The translations under genes were made by a program, and so were the position numbers. From a virus: 38,749 bases of DNA. Position 1 is the stretch's first letter, and each line of letters opens with the position of its first letter. Below are positions 21,991-30,029 of this stretch, piece by piece. The stretch spans positions 1 through 38,749 of IMG/VR virus record IMGVR_UViG_3300046018_000035. The stretch is one strand, 5' to 3'. The notes beneath the pieces are model-generated. The model had not been told where the DNA came from and did no database searches. It saw only the letters and a program-made list of their open reading frames with translations.

Positions 21991-22433
21991 GATAAATCCC
22001 CTAAAAATGCCATCTAGCCCGGAAAGAATAATTCCGTTAAAACTCGATGACATTGGAAAAGGGACTTTTCCGGAATCTACCTAGGATGTCTCCCGACAAT
22101 CAATGCAGTAGATTCCTGCCGTGCTTTACGGGTTGTTAGTCCTTCACGGGTTACTGTCTAGTGCCATGCTTCCCAGCATTGCACATGCGTTTATCGGATA
22201 CCTGGTCGGTATACGTCATTCTGCACACTGTCTGCACACGATGAGGGAACAACCCTCTAGCTGGGACAGTGAGAATGAAGCAGATTTTTAAAGAACACTA
22301 ACTTGATTAAGCACATGACCTAACCTAAGACGAAGATTAACAGGATTAAAACCATTTTGCAAGTAGGGGCTTTTAGTTGACAAAAATAGTGGGACATTAG
22401 CCACTCTGAATGTGTACCCGTGATGCACACATG

Positions 22434-22463
22434 CGAATAGCACAGATATATCCAGACTGTCAA
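22434..22463 (-). promoter_or_regulatory. Leftward sigma-70 promoter candidate
   Basis: TTGACA (22,458-22,463) is followed after 18 bp by TGC-TATTCG (-10 at 22,434-22,439), i.e. a consensus -35 with an extended but weak -10. It points toward the 213-aa gene and the whole leftward block. The weak -10 keeps confidence moderate. Confidence 0.4.
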
Positions 22464-22493
22464 CAAGGGGAAAGGGTCTGATATATCACGACT

Positions 22494-22508
22494 CTCACAA
22501 TGTGGAAA
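22494..22508. promoter_or_regulatory. Operator-like site, imperfect copy
   Basis: The CACAATGTG core (22,496-22,504) with flanks resembles the reverse complement of the perfect palindrome at 22,663. Two related sites about 170 bp apart suggest a dimeric repressor or an initiator protein. Inferred only. Confidence 0.35.
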
Positions 22509-22559
22509 ATACCATTCAAATATATTGAAATGTGCCTAAAAATGAGGCAAAACTGTATA

Positions 22560-22670
22560 AAACCCCATGCCTCTAGAATCGACCAGGAACCCGCTAGGCG
22601 CGTTTTCCGTCAAACCCCATGCCTACCATGCCCTAAGCCATGAACCCGGCTTGCTGGCCGTTTTTCACAT
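22560..22670. repeat. Two imperfect 52-55 bp tandem repeats
   Basis: AAACCCCATGCCT occurs at 22,560-22,572 and 22,612-22,624, and each copy is followed about 28-31 bp later by GAACCCG and a GC-rich stretch ending in a T-run (GCGTTTT, GCCGTTTTT). Iteron-like in character. It immediately precedes the palindrome and the DnaA-box-like pair. Confidence 0.55.
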
Positions 22671-22677
22671 TGTGAAA
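22663..22677. promoter_or_regulatory. Perfect palindrome, operator-like
   Basis: TTTCACA-T-TGTGAAA is a perfect 7-bp inverted repeat around one base, ending 5 bp before the first DnaA-box-like site. It may be a repressor operator or part of an origin. Confidence 0.5.
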
Positions 22678-22682
22678 TGTAG

Positions 22683-22702
22683 TTATCCACAGCTTACCCA
22701 CA
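22683..22702 (+). promoter_or_regulatory. Two adjacent DnaA-box-like sites
   Basis: TTATCCACA (22,683-22,691) is a perfect match to the DnaA box TTATNCACA. TTACCCACA (22,694-22,702), two bases further in the same orientation, has one mismatch. With the neighbouring repeats and AT-rich tract they suggest an origin that uses host DnaA. A single perfect box can occur by chance. Confidence 0.5.
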
Positions 22703-22780
22703 GGCCCAGCCTGTTCAGATGCAAGCACAGCTTGCTTGTGCCACAGCGCATGTTAGTAGACACTAACAATAGGGTGTGAG

Positions 22781-22992
22781 TGGGGGGGAAGGCCTGATGG
22801 GGACAGACCAGGTTGAAGTGCTATAAAATGAGGCACCTACCTACCTATTGCTACCTACATGTATATGTTTATATTCTTGACATCTCTTACATGCTTTAAT
22901 TTTAAAGAGGGGGTGGGGGGAAAACCTCGGCCCCATGAAAATTGTGTAAGGCAGCATATGAAATTTTTATATTTTTTAGAAGTAGGGGGGGA
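22781..22992 (+). other. Cluster of G-runs
   Basis: Several G-runs lie on the plus strand: seven Gs within GTGGGGGGGAAGG near 22,782, then GGGGGTGGGGGG near 22,909-22,920, and a further seven-G run near 22,984-22,991. Such spacing could allow G-quadruplex or R-loop structures during rightward transcription. No coding sense is seen. Confidence 0.4.
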
Positions 22993-23009
22993 TTAGATAA
23001 ATAAAAGCT

Positions 23010-23091
23010 TTTAAAGCCTTTAGAAGAGGTTTAAGCTAGGGTGGTAGCTTGATGTATAGAATAATCGCTTGTAGACCCCTTTAAAGCCTTT
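23010..23091 (+). repeat. Direct repeat TTTAAAGCCTTT, 70 bp apart
   Basis: Identical 12-mers at 23,010-23,021 and 23,080-23,091. The sequence in between has no gene. The purpose is unknown. Confidence 0.5.
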
Positions 23092-23189
23092 TAATCAATA
23101 TTCTACGGTCGCATGGAATGCTCCCTAGGGCATGGCTGAGAACCCTAGGTTCGAATATGCTCCCTTAAGCGGTAGTGTACCACTCCCTC

Positions 23190-23315
23190 TTACAAAGAAA
23201 GAAAGAAAAAGAAAAAAGAAAGGTTTCTCTCTGACTCTCTTTAAAGAATAAAGAATAAAGAAAGAAAGAAATAATATATAAATATATTAATAATAATTAT
23301 ATATTCTTTAGGGTA
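23190..23315. other. Purine-rich and AT-rich tract
   Basis: Runs of GAAA/AAAG units (23,193-23,222 and 23,247-23,270) are followed by almost pure A/T sequence (23,271-23,310). This is the kind of easily melted DNA found at origins next to initiator boxes. It directly precedes the divergent promoters. Confidence 0.5.
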
Positions 23316-23338
23316 TCATACTTTTATGTTTTTGTCAA
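23310..23338 (-). promoter_or_regulatory. Leftward promoter-like sequence
   Basis: TTGACA (23,333-23,338), a 17-bp spacer with TAAAAGTATGA, and TACCCT (23,310-23,315). It shares CTTGAC, spacing and TAAAAGTATG with the strong rightward promoter next to it, but the -10 is poor. It could be a weak or controlled partner in a divergent pair. Confidence 0.35.
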
Positions 23339-23371
23339 GTGCTTTCTTATAAATATCTCTATAAAAAAAGC

Positions 23372-23400
23372 TTGACTTTTTTTTAAAAGTATGGTATAAT
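23372..23400 (+). promoter_or_regulatory. Strong rightward sigma-70 promoter for the late genes
   Basis: TTGACT (23,372-23,377), a 17-bp A/T-rich spacer ending TATGG (extended -10), and a perfect TATAAT (23,395-23,400). It lies about 60 bp before the terminase small subunit and is the best promoter in the window. It reads into the whole packaging, head and tail block. Confidence 0.88.
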
Positions 23401-23466
23401 ATATGTATACACATATCATGTGTAGCATACTCTACATCCAAAAGACTCTTCCTTCAGAAAGGAAAT

Positions 23467-24027
23467 ATGGCTACTCGTAAGAAACAACAGACTGTCATTC
23501 CTATAAAGGAACAGTCTTCGGTCCTTCAAACAACTCTACCTGCTACAGCACATAGTTGGGACAAACGCCTTGAAGTTGTTTCTCGTTTTCTCCTTCTTGG
23601 TAATCTTCGTGTTGTCTCCGAACAAACCAAAATAGCTTATGAAACCCTAGCGGAGTGGAAAAAGAGTGAATGGTGGCCTGAGCTTGTAGACCAAATTAAG
23701 CGTACTACTAAAAGTAAACGTAACAATTCCATCACCAAAATTATTGAACAAAGTATAGATACTGTGCAAGATAGGCTTGACAATGGAGACTTTGTCTTTG
23801 ATCAAAAAACTGGACAGATTATACGTAAACCTGTCAGTGCTCGTGATGCTACATACATTTCTGAAGCAATGATGAGACGACAAGACATCCTTGAAACTCA
23901 AATGGAACACAGTCATAGTGAAGATACTCGTGAAGAACAACTTGTAAAGCTGGCACAAGAGTTTCAGAAATGGGCTAAAAAAACAACTAAACACGACGTA
24001 ATCGACATCGAAGTTAAGGAAATCTAA
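23467..24027 (+). CDS. Terminase small subunit-like protein
   Basis: A 186-aa basic protein at the head of the late operon, in the usual place for the DNA-recognition subunit. It has a helix-turn-helix-like region (VVSEQTKIAYETLAEWKKS, about 49-68), a long helical middle for oligomer formation and a charged C-terminus. AAAGGA precedes the ATG. The assignment rests mainly on position and architecture. The HNH-like gene, holin and large subunit follow. Confidence 0.7.
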   Translation: MATRKKQQTVIPIKEQSSVLQTTLPATAHSWDKRLEVVSRFLLLGNLRVVSEQTKIAYETLAEWKKSEWWPELVDQIKRTTKSKRNNSITKIIEQSIDTVQDRLDNGDFVFDQKTGQIIRKPVSARDATYISEAMMRRQDILETQMEHSHSEDTREEQLVKLAQEFQKWAKKTTKHDVIDIEVKEI

Positions 24028-24028
24028 C

Positions 24029-24319
24029 GTGCCATATATGACCAATGGGAAGCGGGACTACAAGAAGGAAGTGGCTAAATACACTTCTCGCCCATCGGTA
24101 ATCCATAAACGTGTAGAACAAAACAAAGCTCGTCGTATTATGATGAAAGCTGGTAAGGTTCACAAGGGAGATGGTAAGGATGTTGACCATAAGCAAATGC
24201 TTTCACACGGAGGTACGAGTGCTCGTGCGAACTTGAGGGTGCGTTCCGCACACGATAACAGATCATTTAGTCGTCGTTCCGATGGATCTGCTTTAAACAA
24301 TATTACTAAGAAACGCTAA
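24029..24319 (+). CDS. HNH-like nuclease beside the terminase
   Basis: A 96-aa basic protein with a HNH/beta-beta-alpha-like signature: DGKDVDHKQML, then SARANLRV and RSAHDNRSFSRRSDG. HNH proteins next to terminase genes assist DNA packaging in several phage groups. The start is GTG with AAGGA upstream. It lacks the zinc Cys pairs of the HNH protein at 5.0 kb. Confidence 0.75.
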   Translation: MPYMTNGKRDYKKEVAKYTSRPSVIHKRVEQNKARRIMMKAGKVHKGDGKDVDHKQMLSHGGTSARANLRVRSAHDNRSFSRRSDGSALNNITKKR

Positions 24320-24732
24320 TGGACATCACTGGAATTGGTACAGCAGTTACCGGAGTTAAAGACATTCTTGGAATGTTCTTTCCAGATAAAACTGAGGAAG
24401 AAAAAGCCAGGATGGCTCAGGCTTTCCAAATGGTTCAATTACAATTTGATGCTGACAAAGCCCAGGTAGCAACTAACACTGTTGAGGCTGGTAGTACAAG
24501 TTTATTTGTTTCAGGATGGCGTCCTTTTATTGGTTGGGTTTGTGGTAGTGCATGTGCTTGGAATTGGATTGGTATTTCTCTAGTAAAGAGTGTTTGCGCA
24601 CTTTTGGCCTATAAACTTCTCATTCCTTTAGAACCTGCTTCTCTTACAGAAATGATGCCTGTTTTACTAGGTCTTTTAGGTTTAGGAACACTCCGAACAG
24701 TTGAAAAAATTAATGGGGTTGCTAATAAATAA
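24319..24732 (+). CDS. Holin of the 3TM type
   Basis: A 137-aa protein with an amphipathic N-terminus, then SGWRPFIGWVCGSACAWNW, a KSVCALLAYKLLIP segment and a C-terminal MPVLLGLLGLGTLRTVEK, matching the holin family with three membrane segments found in gene-transfer agents and phages. It would form membrane holes for the endolysin. The ATG overlaps the previous stop (TAATG). Confidence 0.85.
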   Translation: MDITGIGTAVTGVKDILGMFFPDKTEEEKARMAQAFQMVQLQFDADKAQVATNTVEAGSTSLFVSGWRPFIGWVCGSACAWNWIGISLVKSVCALLAYKLLIPLEPASLTEMMPVLLGLLGLGTLRTVEKINGVANK

Positions 24733-24735
24733 TAC

Positions 24736-26235
24736 ATGGAACTTAATGCAGACACCATTGCCGGATTCTCCGCATCTCTCTTACAACGAAATTATGACCA
24801 AGCTGTTGAGTCACCCGAGTGCCACATGGAATGGTGGGAAGCCTGCACCAGTAAGCACCCCAAGGTTGCCATTGCAGCACCTCGCCGACATGCTAAAAGC
24901 ACAGCAGTTACTCTCGCATATGTGCTTGCCTGCGTATTATTTAGAAATCGTCAATACGTCTTGGTTCTCTCCGACACCATTACCCAAGCTACTCAATTTC
25001 TCGGAGACATAAAAAAAGAACTCTCTGATAATGATAAAATCAGAACTCTCTTTGGTATTACAGGATTTGATAAAGATACAGAAGACGACTGCATTGTAAC
25101 CTGCTCTGATGGACATAAGTTTCGCCTTAGTGCTAAAGGTTCAGAACAAAAGATGCGGGGTTTAAAATGGAATAATAAGCGTCCTGATTTAATTGTTGGA
25201 GATGACCTAGAAAACGATGAAATCGTTCTTAATAAAGAACGTCGTGAGAAGTTTAAGAGATGGTTCTATGGTGCTTTAGTTCCTTGTCTAGCTAGTCATG
25301 GTGTTATCCGAATTGTTGGAACCATTTTACATGAAGATAGTCTTTTAAACAATTTAATGCCTAGTGTTTGGAATAAAGATACTGTTGTCACACCTCTAAA
25401 GATCTTCAGCAAGCATCCTAAACCCTCCTGGAAGACATTTAAATACAAAGCCCATACTGACGACTTCTTTTACATTTTATGGCCTCAAAAATATGCTCAG
25501 GATTGGTTTGAATCTGAACGTAGAGATTTTCAAGAACGTGGAATTTCTGATGTCTATTCTCAAGAATATTTGAATGAACCAATTGATGATTCAGTTGCCT
25601 ATTTTAAAAAAAATGATTTCAAAGAGTTAACACAAGAAGATAAGAAAAAAACTCTTAATTATTATATTACAGCAGACCTTGCAATTTCAAAAGAAGAAAC
25701 AGCCGACTATAGTGTATTTGTAGTTTTTGGTGTGGATGAAGGAAAATTTATTCACGTTAAACAAGTAATACGAGAACGTTTAGATGGCCGTGAAATTGTA
25801 GATATGATTATGTCTTTAAATGATATTTACAAACCAGAAATATTTGGTATTGAACAGATGCAGGTGTCCAAATCTATTGGACCATTTCTTGAAGAAGAAA
25901 TGATGCGTACTGGTAAATTTGTAAATGTTTACCCACTTAAACATAATAACAAAGATAAAATTTCCAGAGCACGTTCTATCCAGGCTCGTATGAGAGCAGG
26001 GTCAGTTAAATTTGATAAACACGCAGATTGGTATCCAATCTTTGAGGATGAGCTTGTCAAGTTCCCTCGGGGAACAAAAGACGACCAAGTAGATGCTTTT
26101 GCTTATGTAGGTATTATGCTTCAAAGTTTAATTGAAGCTCCAACGCTTAAAGAACAGGAAGACGAACTATACTATGATGAACTTGCCGCCTCAGAATCAG
26201 GAGATGCCGGACGTTCCCAGTGGACCGGATATTGA
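24736..26235 (+). CDS. Terminase large subunit
   Basis: The packaging motor and nuclease (499 aa). ATPase domain: Walker A APRRHAKST (48-56) and Walker B LIVGDDLE (152-159). C-terminal RNase H-like nuclease: ITADLAISKEETADYS (first Asp) and the KDDQVDAFAYV segment (last Asp). There is no clear ribosome site, so it may be coupled to the holin gene 4 nt upstream. Its end overlaps the portal gene. Confidence 0.95.
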   Translation: MELNADTIAGFSASLLQRNYDQAVESPECHMEWWEACTSKHPKVAIAAPRRHAKSTAVTLAYVLACVLFRNRQYVLVLSDTITQATQFLGDIKKELSDNDKIRTLFGITGFDKDTEDDCIVTCSDGHKFRLSAKGSEQKMRGLKWNNKRPDLIVGDDLENDEIVLNKERREKFKRWFYGALVPCLASHGVIRIVGTILHEDSLLNNLMPSVWNKDTVVTPLKIFSKHPKPSWKTFKYKAHTDDFFYILWPQKYAQDWFESERRDFQERGISDVYSQEYLNEPIDDSVAYFKKNDFKELTQEDKKKTLNYYITADLAISKEETADYSVFVVFGVDEGKFIHVKQVIRERLDGREIVDMIMSLNDIYKPEIFGIEQMQVSKSIGPFLEEEMMRTGKFVNVYPLKHNNKDKISRARSIQARMRAGSVKFDKHADWYPIFEDELVKFPRGTKDDQVDAFAYVGIMLQSLIEAPTLKEQEDELYYDELAASESGDAGRSQWTGY

Positions 26236-28282
26236 TCCTGCTGGACAGACGGAAGCAGGTCCAGACAAGAGTTTAGCAGCTCTTGTTGAAGCAACCAATA
26301 TTGCTAAAAAGCTAGACGAAGATACTTTACAAAAGATTTCGACCCAGGTGTCGGAAGGTTTCGAAGCTGATATGATTTCTCGTCAGCATTGGGAAAAGTC
26401 TATTGATGAGTGGGTTGCCCTAGCGTTACAAGTTAAAGAAGAAAAGAGTTACCCCTGGCGTGGAGCGTCTAACGTCAAATATCCACTTCTTTCTACAGCA
26501 GCAATGCAATTCAATGCTCGTGCGTATCCAAGCTTGGTTCCCGCAACTGGGGACATTGTTAAAAGTGAAATTATTGGTGCTGATCCAGATGGTCAAAAGC
26601 TAGAGCAAGGTAAACGTATTAGTCAATTTATGTCTTATCAACTTCTTCATGAGATGGAGAGTTGGGAAGAAGACATGGATAAACTCCTTATTATGCTACC
26701 AATTGTAGGAACTCTTTTTAAGAAGACTTACTACAACTCAGTATTACAACGCAATGTCTCTGAACTTGTTCTTCCTAAAGATATTGTTGTTGACTACTGG
26801 GCTAAGAGTTTAGAAACAGCAGAACGTGTTTCTCAAATTCTAACAATGAATAAACGTGTGGTTAAAGAGAAACAAATGTCTGGTGCCTATCTTGATGAAG
26901 ACCTTGGTGATCCAGTAATGCTTCTCCCAGAAGGGAAAATTCAAAGCACTATTCCACAAGATGCTACGCTGCCTTACCAGATTATTGAACAACATACCTA
27001 CTATGACTTGGATGATGATGGGTATGCAGAGCCTTACATTATCACCTTTGAACGTAATAGTAAACAAATCTTAAGGATTGTAGCCCGTTATGACGACACC
27101 ACGATCCATATGGACCCAGCCGACGGTAAGTTGCAAAAGATTGATCCTGTCCAGTATTACACCAAATTTTCTTTTATTCCTAATCCTGATGGTGGTTTCT
27201 ACGACATTGGTTTTGGTCTTCTCTTAAGTCCTCTTAATGAAAGTGTTAATACTTTAATTAACCAACTCATTGACGCGGGCACGTTAAACAACCTCCAAGG
27301 AGGCTTTCTGGGTAAGGGACTCAAACTCAAAATGGGTGAGAGTCAGTGGAAACCAGGTGAATGGAAAAGTCTAAACACCACAGCAGACGACTTACGTAAA
27401 CAAATTGTTCCTCTACCTACTAAAGAACCTAGTAACGTTTTATTTGAACTTATGGGTACTTTGATTACATCAGGTAAGGAACTTGCTTCAGTAGCTGAAA
27501 TCTTTACTGGTAAGATGCCTGGACAGAATACTCCCGCTACAACCACGATGGCTACAGTGGAACAAGGAATGAAGGTCTTTACTGCTGTTTATAAACGCAT
27601 CTATCGTGCTTTAAAGACAGAGTATAAGAAGCTTTTTAGACTTAATAAGATTTATTTCGATCAAAATAAGTACCAACAAGTGCTAGATCAGCAAGTATCT
27701 GCATCTGATTTTGATGAAAAAACTTATAATGTGTGCCCTGCTGCAGATCCCTCTACACCAACACAAACAGAAAAGCTAATGAAAGCACAAGGACTACTAG
27801 AACTATTACCCCTGGGTATTCTAGATCCTCTTGCAGTAGTTACTCGTGTATTAGAAGCACAAGAACAACCGTCTATTCCACAACTTTTCAACCAACAAGT
27901 ACAACAAACTGGGCAATTCCAGCCTCCTCCTGATCCTAAGATGCAAGAAATGCAAATGAAGGGTCAAATTGAACAGCAAAAAGCACAGACAGACCAGCAA
28001 GCACAGCAATTTAAGAGTGAACTTGCTGCTAGAGATCAAATATTTAAGCAATCTATGGAAAAACAGCGTGCTGAACATGACATGCAAGTAAAGGCTATGG
28101 ATGCTAAACTGAACGCTGCAATTGAGTTACATAAACAGCGGATTATGCAGGCTGGTGAAGCACAGAAAATGCAACAACAGGCCCAGCAACACGCACAAAA
28201 GTTAACACACCAAGAGGAACTTAACAAATCGAAAATTCAACAGATGAAGACTTCTTCAAGCTCTGGCAAGCCAACCCGGTAA
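26174..28282 (+). CDS. Portal protein
   Basis: A 702-aa protein following the large terminase. The core has RGASNVKYPLLSTAAMQFNA and long helical segments (LSPLNESVNTLINQLIDAGT), as in podovirus-type portals. The C-terminal 130 residues are a Gln/Lys-rich coiled coil (KGQIEQQKAQTDQQAQQ and onward), probably the barrel or internal part. The start is uncertain: ATG at 26,174 or 26,177 with a distant AGGAAG, or ATG at 26,204. All overlap the terminase. Confidence 0.9.
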   Translation: MMNLPPQNQEMPDVPSGPDIDPAGQTEAGPDKSLAALVEATNIAKKLDEDTLQKISTQVSEGFEADMISRQHWEKSIDEWVALALQVKEEKSYPWRGASNVKYPLLSTAAMQFNARAYPSLVPATGDIVKSEIIGADPDGQKLEQGKRISQFMSYQLLHEMESWEEDMDKLLIMLPIVGTLFKKTYYNSVLQRNVSELVLPKDIVVDYWAKSLETAERVSQILTMNKRVVKEKQMSGAYLDEDLGDPVMLLPEGKIQSTIPQDATLPYQIIEQHTYYDLDDDGYAEPYIITFERNSKQILRIVARYDDTTIHMDPADGKLQKIDPVQYYTKFSFIPNPDGGFYDIGFGLLLSPLNESVNTLINQLIDAGTLNNLQGGFLGKGLKLKMGESQWKPGEWKSLNTTADDLRKQIVPLPTKEPSNVLFELMGTLITSGKELASVAEIFTGKMPGQNTPATTTMATVEQGMKVFTAVYKRIYRALKTEYKKLFRLNKIYFDQNKYQQVLDQQVSASDFDEKTYNVCPAADPSTPTQTEKLMKAQGLLELLPLGILDPLAVVTRVLEAQEQPSIPQLFNQQVQQTGQFQPPPDPKMQEMQMKGQIEQQKAQTDQQAQQFKSELAARDQIFKQSMEKQRAEHDMQVKAMDAKLNAAIELHKQRIMQAGEAQKMQQQAQQHAQKLTHQEELNKSKIQQMKTSSSSGKPTR

Positions 28283-28446
28283 CACGGGTAGTTTTCAAAG
28301 CATTTGAAGGACGACTAAAAGAACTCACTGGCGAACTCCAGACCAACGCTGGTAACGACCCTTTAAGAGATAAATATGTCACAGGCTATATTGCCGCGAT
28401 TAAAGATCTTCTCTTAGCTGACCTAGATGATTTTGCATCAAACTGA
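28228..28446 (+). CDS. 72-aa protein with an apparent AUC start
   Basis: The frame reads MENSTDEDFFKLWQANPV (first residue ATC), then a helical charged protein ending LLLADLDDFASN. It exactly fills the gap between portal and GroES-like genes and looks like small helical proteins found after portals. The whole frame between stops has no ATG, GTG, TTG or CTG. ATC at 28,228-28,230 has AGAGGA about nine bases upstream. A -1 frameshift from the portal is the alternative, but I see no slippery heptamer. Confidence 0.65.
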   Translation: MENSTDEDFFKLWQANPVTRVVFKAFEGRLKELTGELQTNAGNDPLRDKYVTGYIAAIKDLLLADLDDFASN

Positions 28447-28466
28447 TGCACTTTAAGGAGACTTAA

Positions 28467-28775
28467 ATGATTATTCCCGATGGATTCCGTGTGCTTGTTA
28501 AACAAGATGTCTTTGAAGAAAAGGATGAAGTTTATAAAAGCGCAAAGAATAGTGGCCTTATTCTTGTCCACGATAAAAGTGTACGTGCTCAAGAAAGTGT
28601 TGATAGTGGTGTTGTGGTATTACTTGGTGCAACAGCCGATAAAACCAGTGCAAAAGTAGGCGATAAAATTGTCTACGCTAAATTTGCTGGTAAAAAGGTA
28701 GATGACCCACAAGATCCCAACACTGTCTATGTCATTATCAATGATGACGACATCTGCGCCATTATAAAGGAATAA
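28467..28775 (+). CDS. GroES-like co-chaperonin
   Basis: A 102-aa Cpn10-type protein: N-terminal IPDGFRVLVKQD strand, mobile loop region (KSAKNSGLILVHDKS), GVVVLLG, VGDKIVYAKFAGKKV and a final YVIINDDDICAII strand. It would cap host GroEL to fold phage proteins, as T4 gp31 does for its capsid protein. Its place between portal and scaffold genes fits that. AAGGAG precedes the ATG. No phage GroEL is seen. Confidence 0.85.
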   Translation: MIIPDGFRVLVKQDVFEEKDEVYKSAKNSGLILVHDKSVRAQESVDSGVVVLLGATADKTSAKVGDKIVYAKFAGKKVDDPQDPNTVYVIINDDDICAIIKE

Positions 28776-28776
28776 C

Positions 28777-29577
28777 ATGGACCCAGAACTAAACCTACCT
28801 GTAGAGGGTACTTCAGCTACACCAGAATCTACAACTCCTGAACGTGAATATACCCCAATGGAAATTAAAGCCATTGAACAAGGGTGGATTCCTAAGGAAG
28901 ATTTTGATGGTGAAGCAGATAGTTTTATTGATGCTCCAGAATTTGTTCGTCGTGGAGAGCTTTTCGGTAAGATTGAAAAGCAAAGCAAAGAACTAAAGGC
29001 CGTTCGTCAAGCGCTAGACGCGTTTCGGCAACACCATTCAAAAGTTAAAGAAATGGAATATGAGCGTGCATTGAAGACCTTGAGGGAAGCAAAGAGAGAT
29101 GCTACCATCAATGGTGAACATGAGCGTGCGCTTGCTTTGGATGATAAAATTGATGAAGTAAAAGCTGAGAAGGAAGCAATTACCCGTGAAGTAAAGAATA
29201 CAGAAGTACAAGAGCCTCAAGGCTACACTCCTGAATTCCAACGCTGGGTTAATTCTAATTCTTGGTATGAAGATAATCGGGTGATGCGTAAAGCAGCAGA
29301 TGCTCTAGGCATTGAACTACACCAGGAAGGATATAGCCCTCCTGAAGTGTTGGAAATGGTAGAAAAAGAAATTAAAAAGGAGTTTGCACACAAGTTTGTA
29401 AACCCCGCTACCAAACGTCCAAATGCTGTAGAACCTTCTACACGACAGCCAGCTTCTCGTGATACTAGTCTTAGTATGACTGCAGAAGAATCTGAGATTA
29501 TGCGAAAGATCGTAGCAACCGGCGCAATGACTGAAGCCGAGTATCGTAAAGAAATTAAAGCTCTTAAAGGACGTTAA
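28777..29577 (+). CDS. Head scaffolding-like protein
   Basis: A 266-aa acidic, helical protein with a long coiled-coil middle (FGKIEKQSKELKAVRQALDA and onward) and a C-terminal helix-turn region TAEESEIMRKIVATGAMTEA, typical of scaffolds that guide capsid assembly and are then lost. It lies directly before the head genes. Confidence 0.75.
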   Translation: MDPELNLPVEGTSATPESTTPEREYTPMEIKAIEQGWIPKEDFDGEADSFIDAPEFVRRGELFGKIEKQSKELKAVRQALDAFRQHHSKVKEMEYERALKTLREAKRDATINGEHERALALDDKIDEVKAEKEAITREVKNTEVQEPQGYTPEFQRWVNSNSWYEDNRVMRKAADALGIELHQEGYSPPEVLEMVEKEIKKEFAHKFVNPATKRPNAVEPSTRQPASRDTSLSMTAEESEIMRKIVATGAMTEAEYRKEIKALKGR

Positions 29578-29579
29578 TT

Positions 29580-29996
29580 ATGTCACGACCAGCAGCCCCA
29601 AGCGGGACAAACACACGCGTAAAGCGCACACCAGTAGGCCAACGTAATGTTCTTACCGTTTCAGGTAAGGAGCCAGAGTTTACCTACCGAGTTGTTAATG
29701 ATACGGGAGATCGTATTGCACAATTTATTGAGGCAGGTTATGAATTTGTTGATGCTGCTACTCATCGCGTAGGAGATAAGCGAGTTAATAGTGCCAGCCC
29801 AGAAGGTTCAAAAGCACAAGTTTCTGTAGGCAAGGGTGATAAAGCTTTCGTTATGCGTATCAAAAATGAATGGTATAGCGAAGACCAATTAGCCAAGCAA
29901 AAAGAAATTGATCGCTTAGAACAGTCAATTAAACAAACGGCTTCAGGTACAGGTGATTATGGAAGTGTTTCAATTTCCGTGGGTACTCCCCGATAA
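29580..29996 (+). CDS. Unknown 138-aa head-module protein
   Basis: A soluble protein with a TYRVVNDTGDRIAQFIEAGYEF segment and a basic, Gln-rich C-terminal helix. Not recognised with certainty. AAAGGA precedes the ATG. It lies between scaffold and capsid genes, so it is probably an accessory head protein. Confidence 0.65.
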   Translation: MSRPAAPSGTNTRVKRTPVGQRNVLTVSGKEPEFTYRVVNDTGDRIAQFIEAGYEFVDAATHRVGDKRVNSASPEGSKAQVSVGKGDKAFVMRIKNEWYSEDQLAKQKEIDRLEQSIKQTASGTGDYGSVSISVGTPR

Positions 29997-30029
29997 TTAC
30001 ATGGCCGAAAGCTAACATGGAGAATTAAT

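Larger units (their letters stand above)
21991..23466. other. 1.4-kb non-coding control region between divergent blocks
   Basis: No convincing gene is seen on either strand. The region separates all leftward genes from all rightward head and tail genes. It holds a perfect hairpin (22,055-22,071), a CTGCACAC repeat with 11-bp period (22,221 and 22,232), a GAGGG/CCCTC hairpin (22,243-22,257), palindromes, a 52-bp repeat, DnaA-box-like sites, G-runs, a purine/AT-rich tract and promoters. These are listed separately. This layout suits a replication origin combined with early and late promoters. Confidence 0.7.

Noticed and set aside
21337-22017. 226-codon open frame on the plus strand
   Set aside because: It lies opposite the 213-aa gene, which has a good ribosome site. 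The region is GC-rich, which favours long antisense frames, and no ribosome site precedes the frame.
22377-22405. Rightward TTGACA at 22,377
   Set aside because: No acceptable -10 at 16-18 bp. Likewise the TTGACA at 22,877 has only weak -10 candidates.
22567-22779. 70-codon frame in the control region
   Set aside because: No ribosome site; it covers repeats and the DnaA-box-like sites, and its composition is not protein-like.
23095-23185. Possible tRNA or ribozyme around GGTTCGAAT (near 23,148)
   Set aside because: A T-loop-like string and small hairpins exist, but the flanking bases do not pair as a T-stem and no acceptor stem or known ribozyme core is found.
28190-28290. Programmed -1 frameshift from the portal into the 72-aa frame
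   Set aside because: No X-XXY-YYZ heptamer in the right phase was found in the overlap. Kept only as an alternative.
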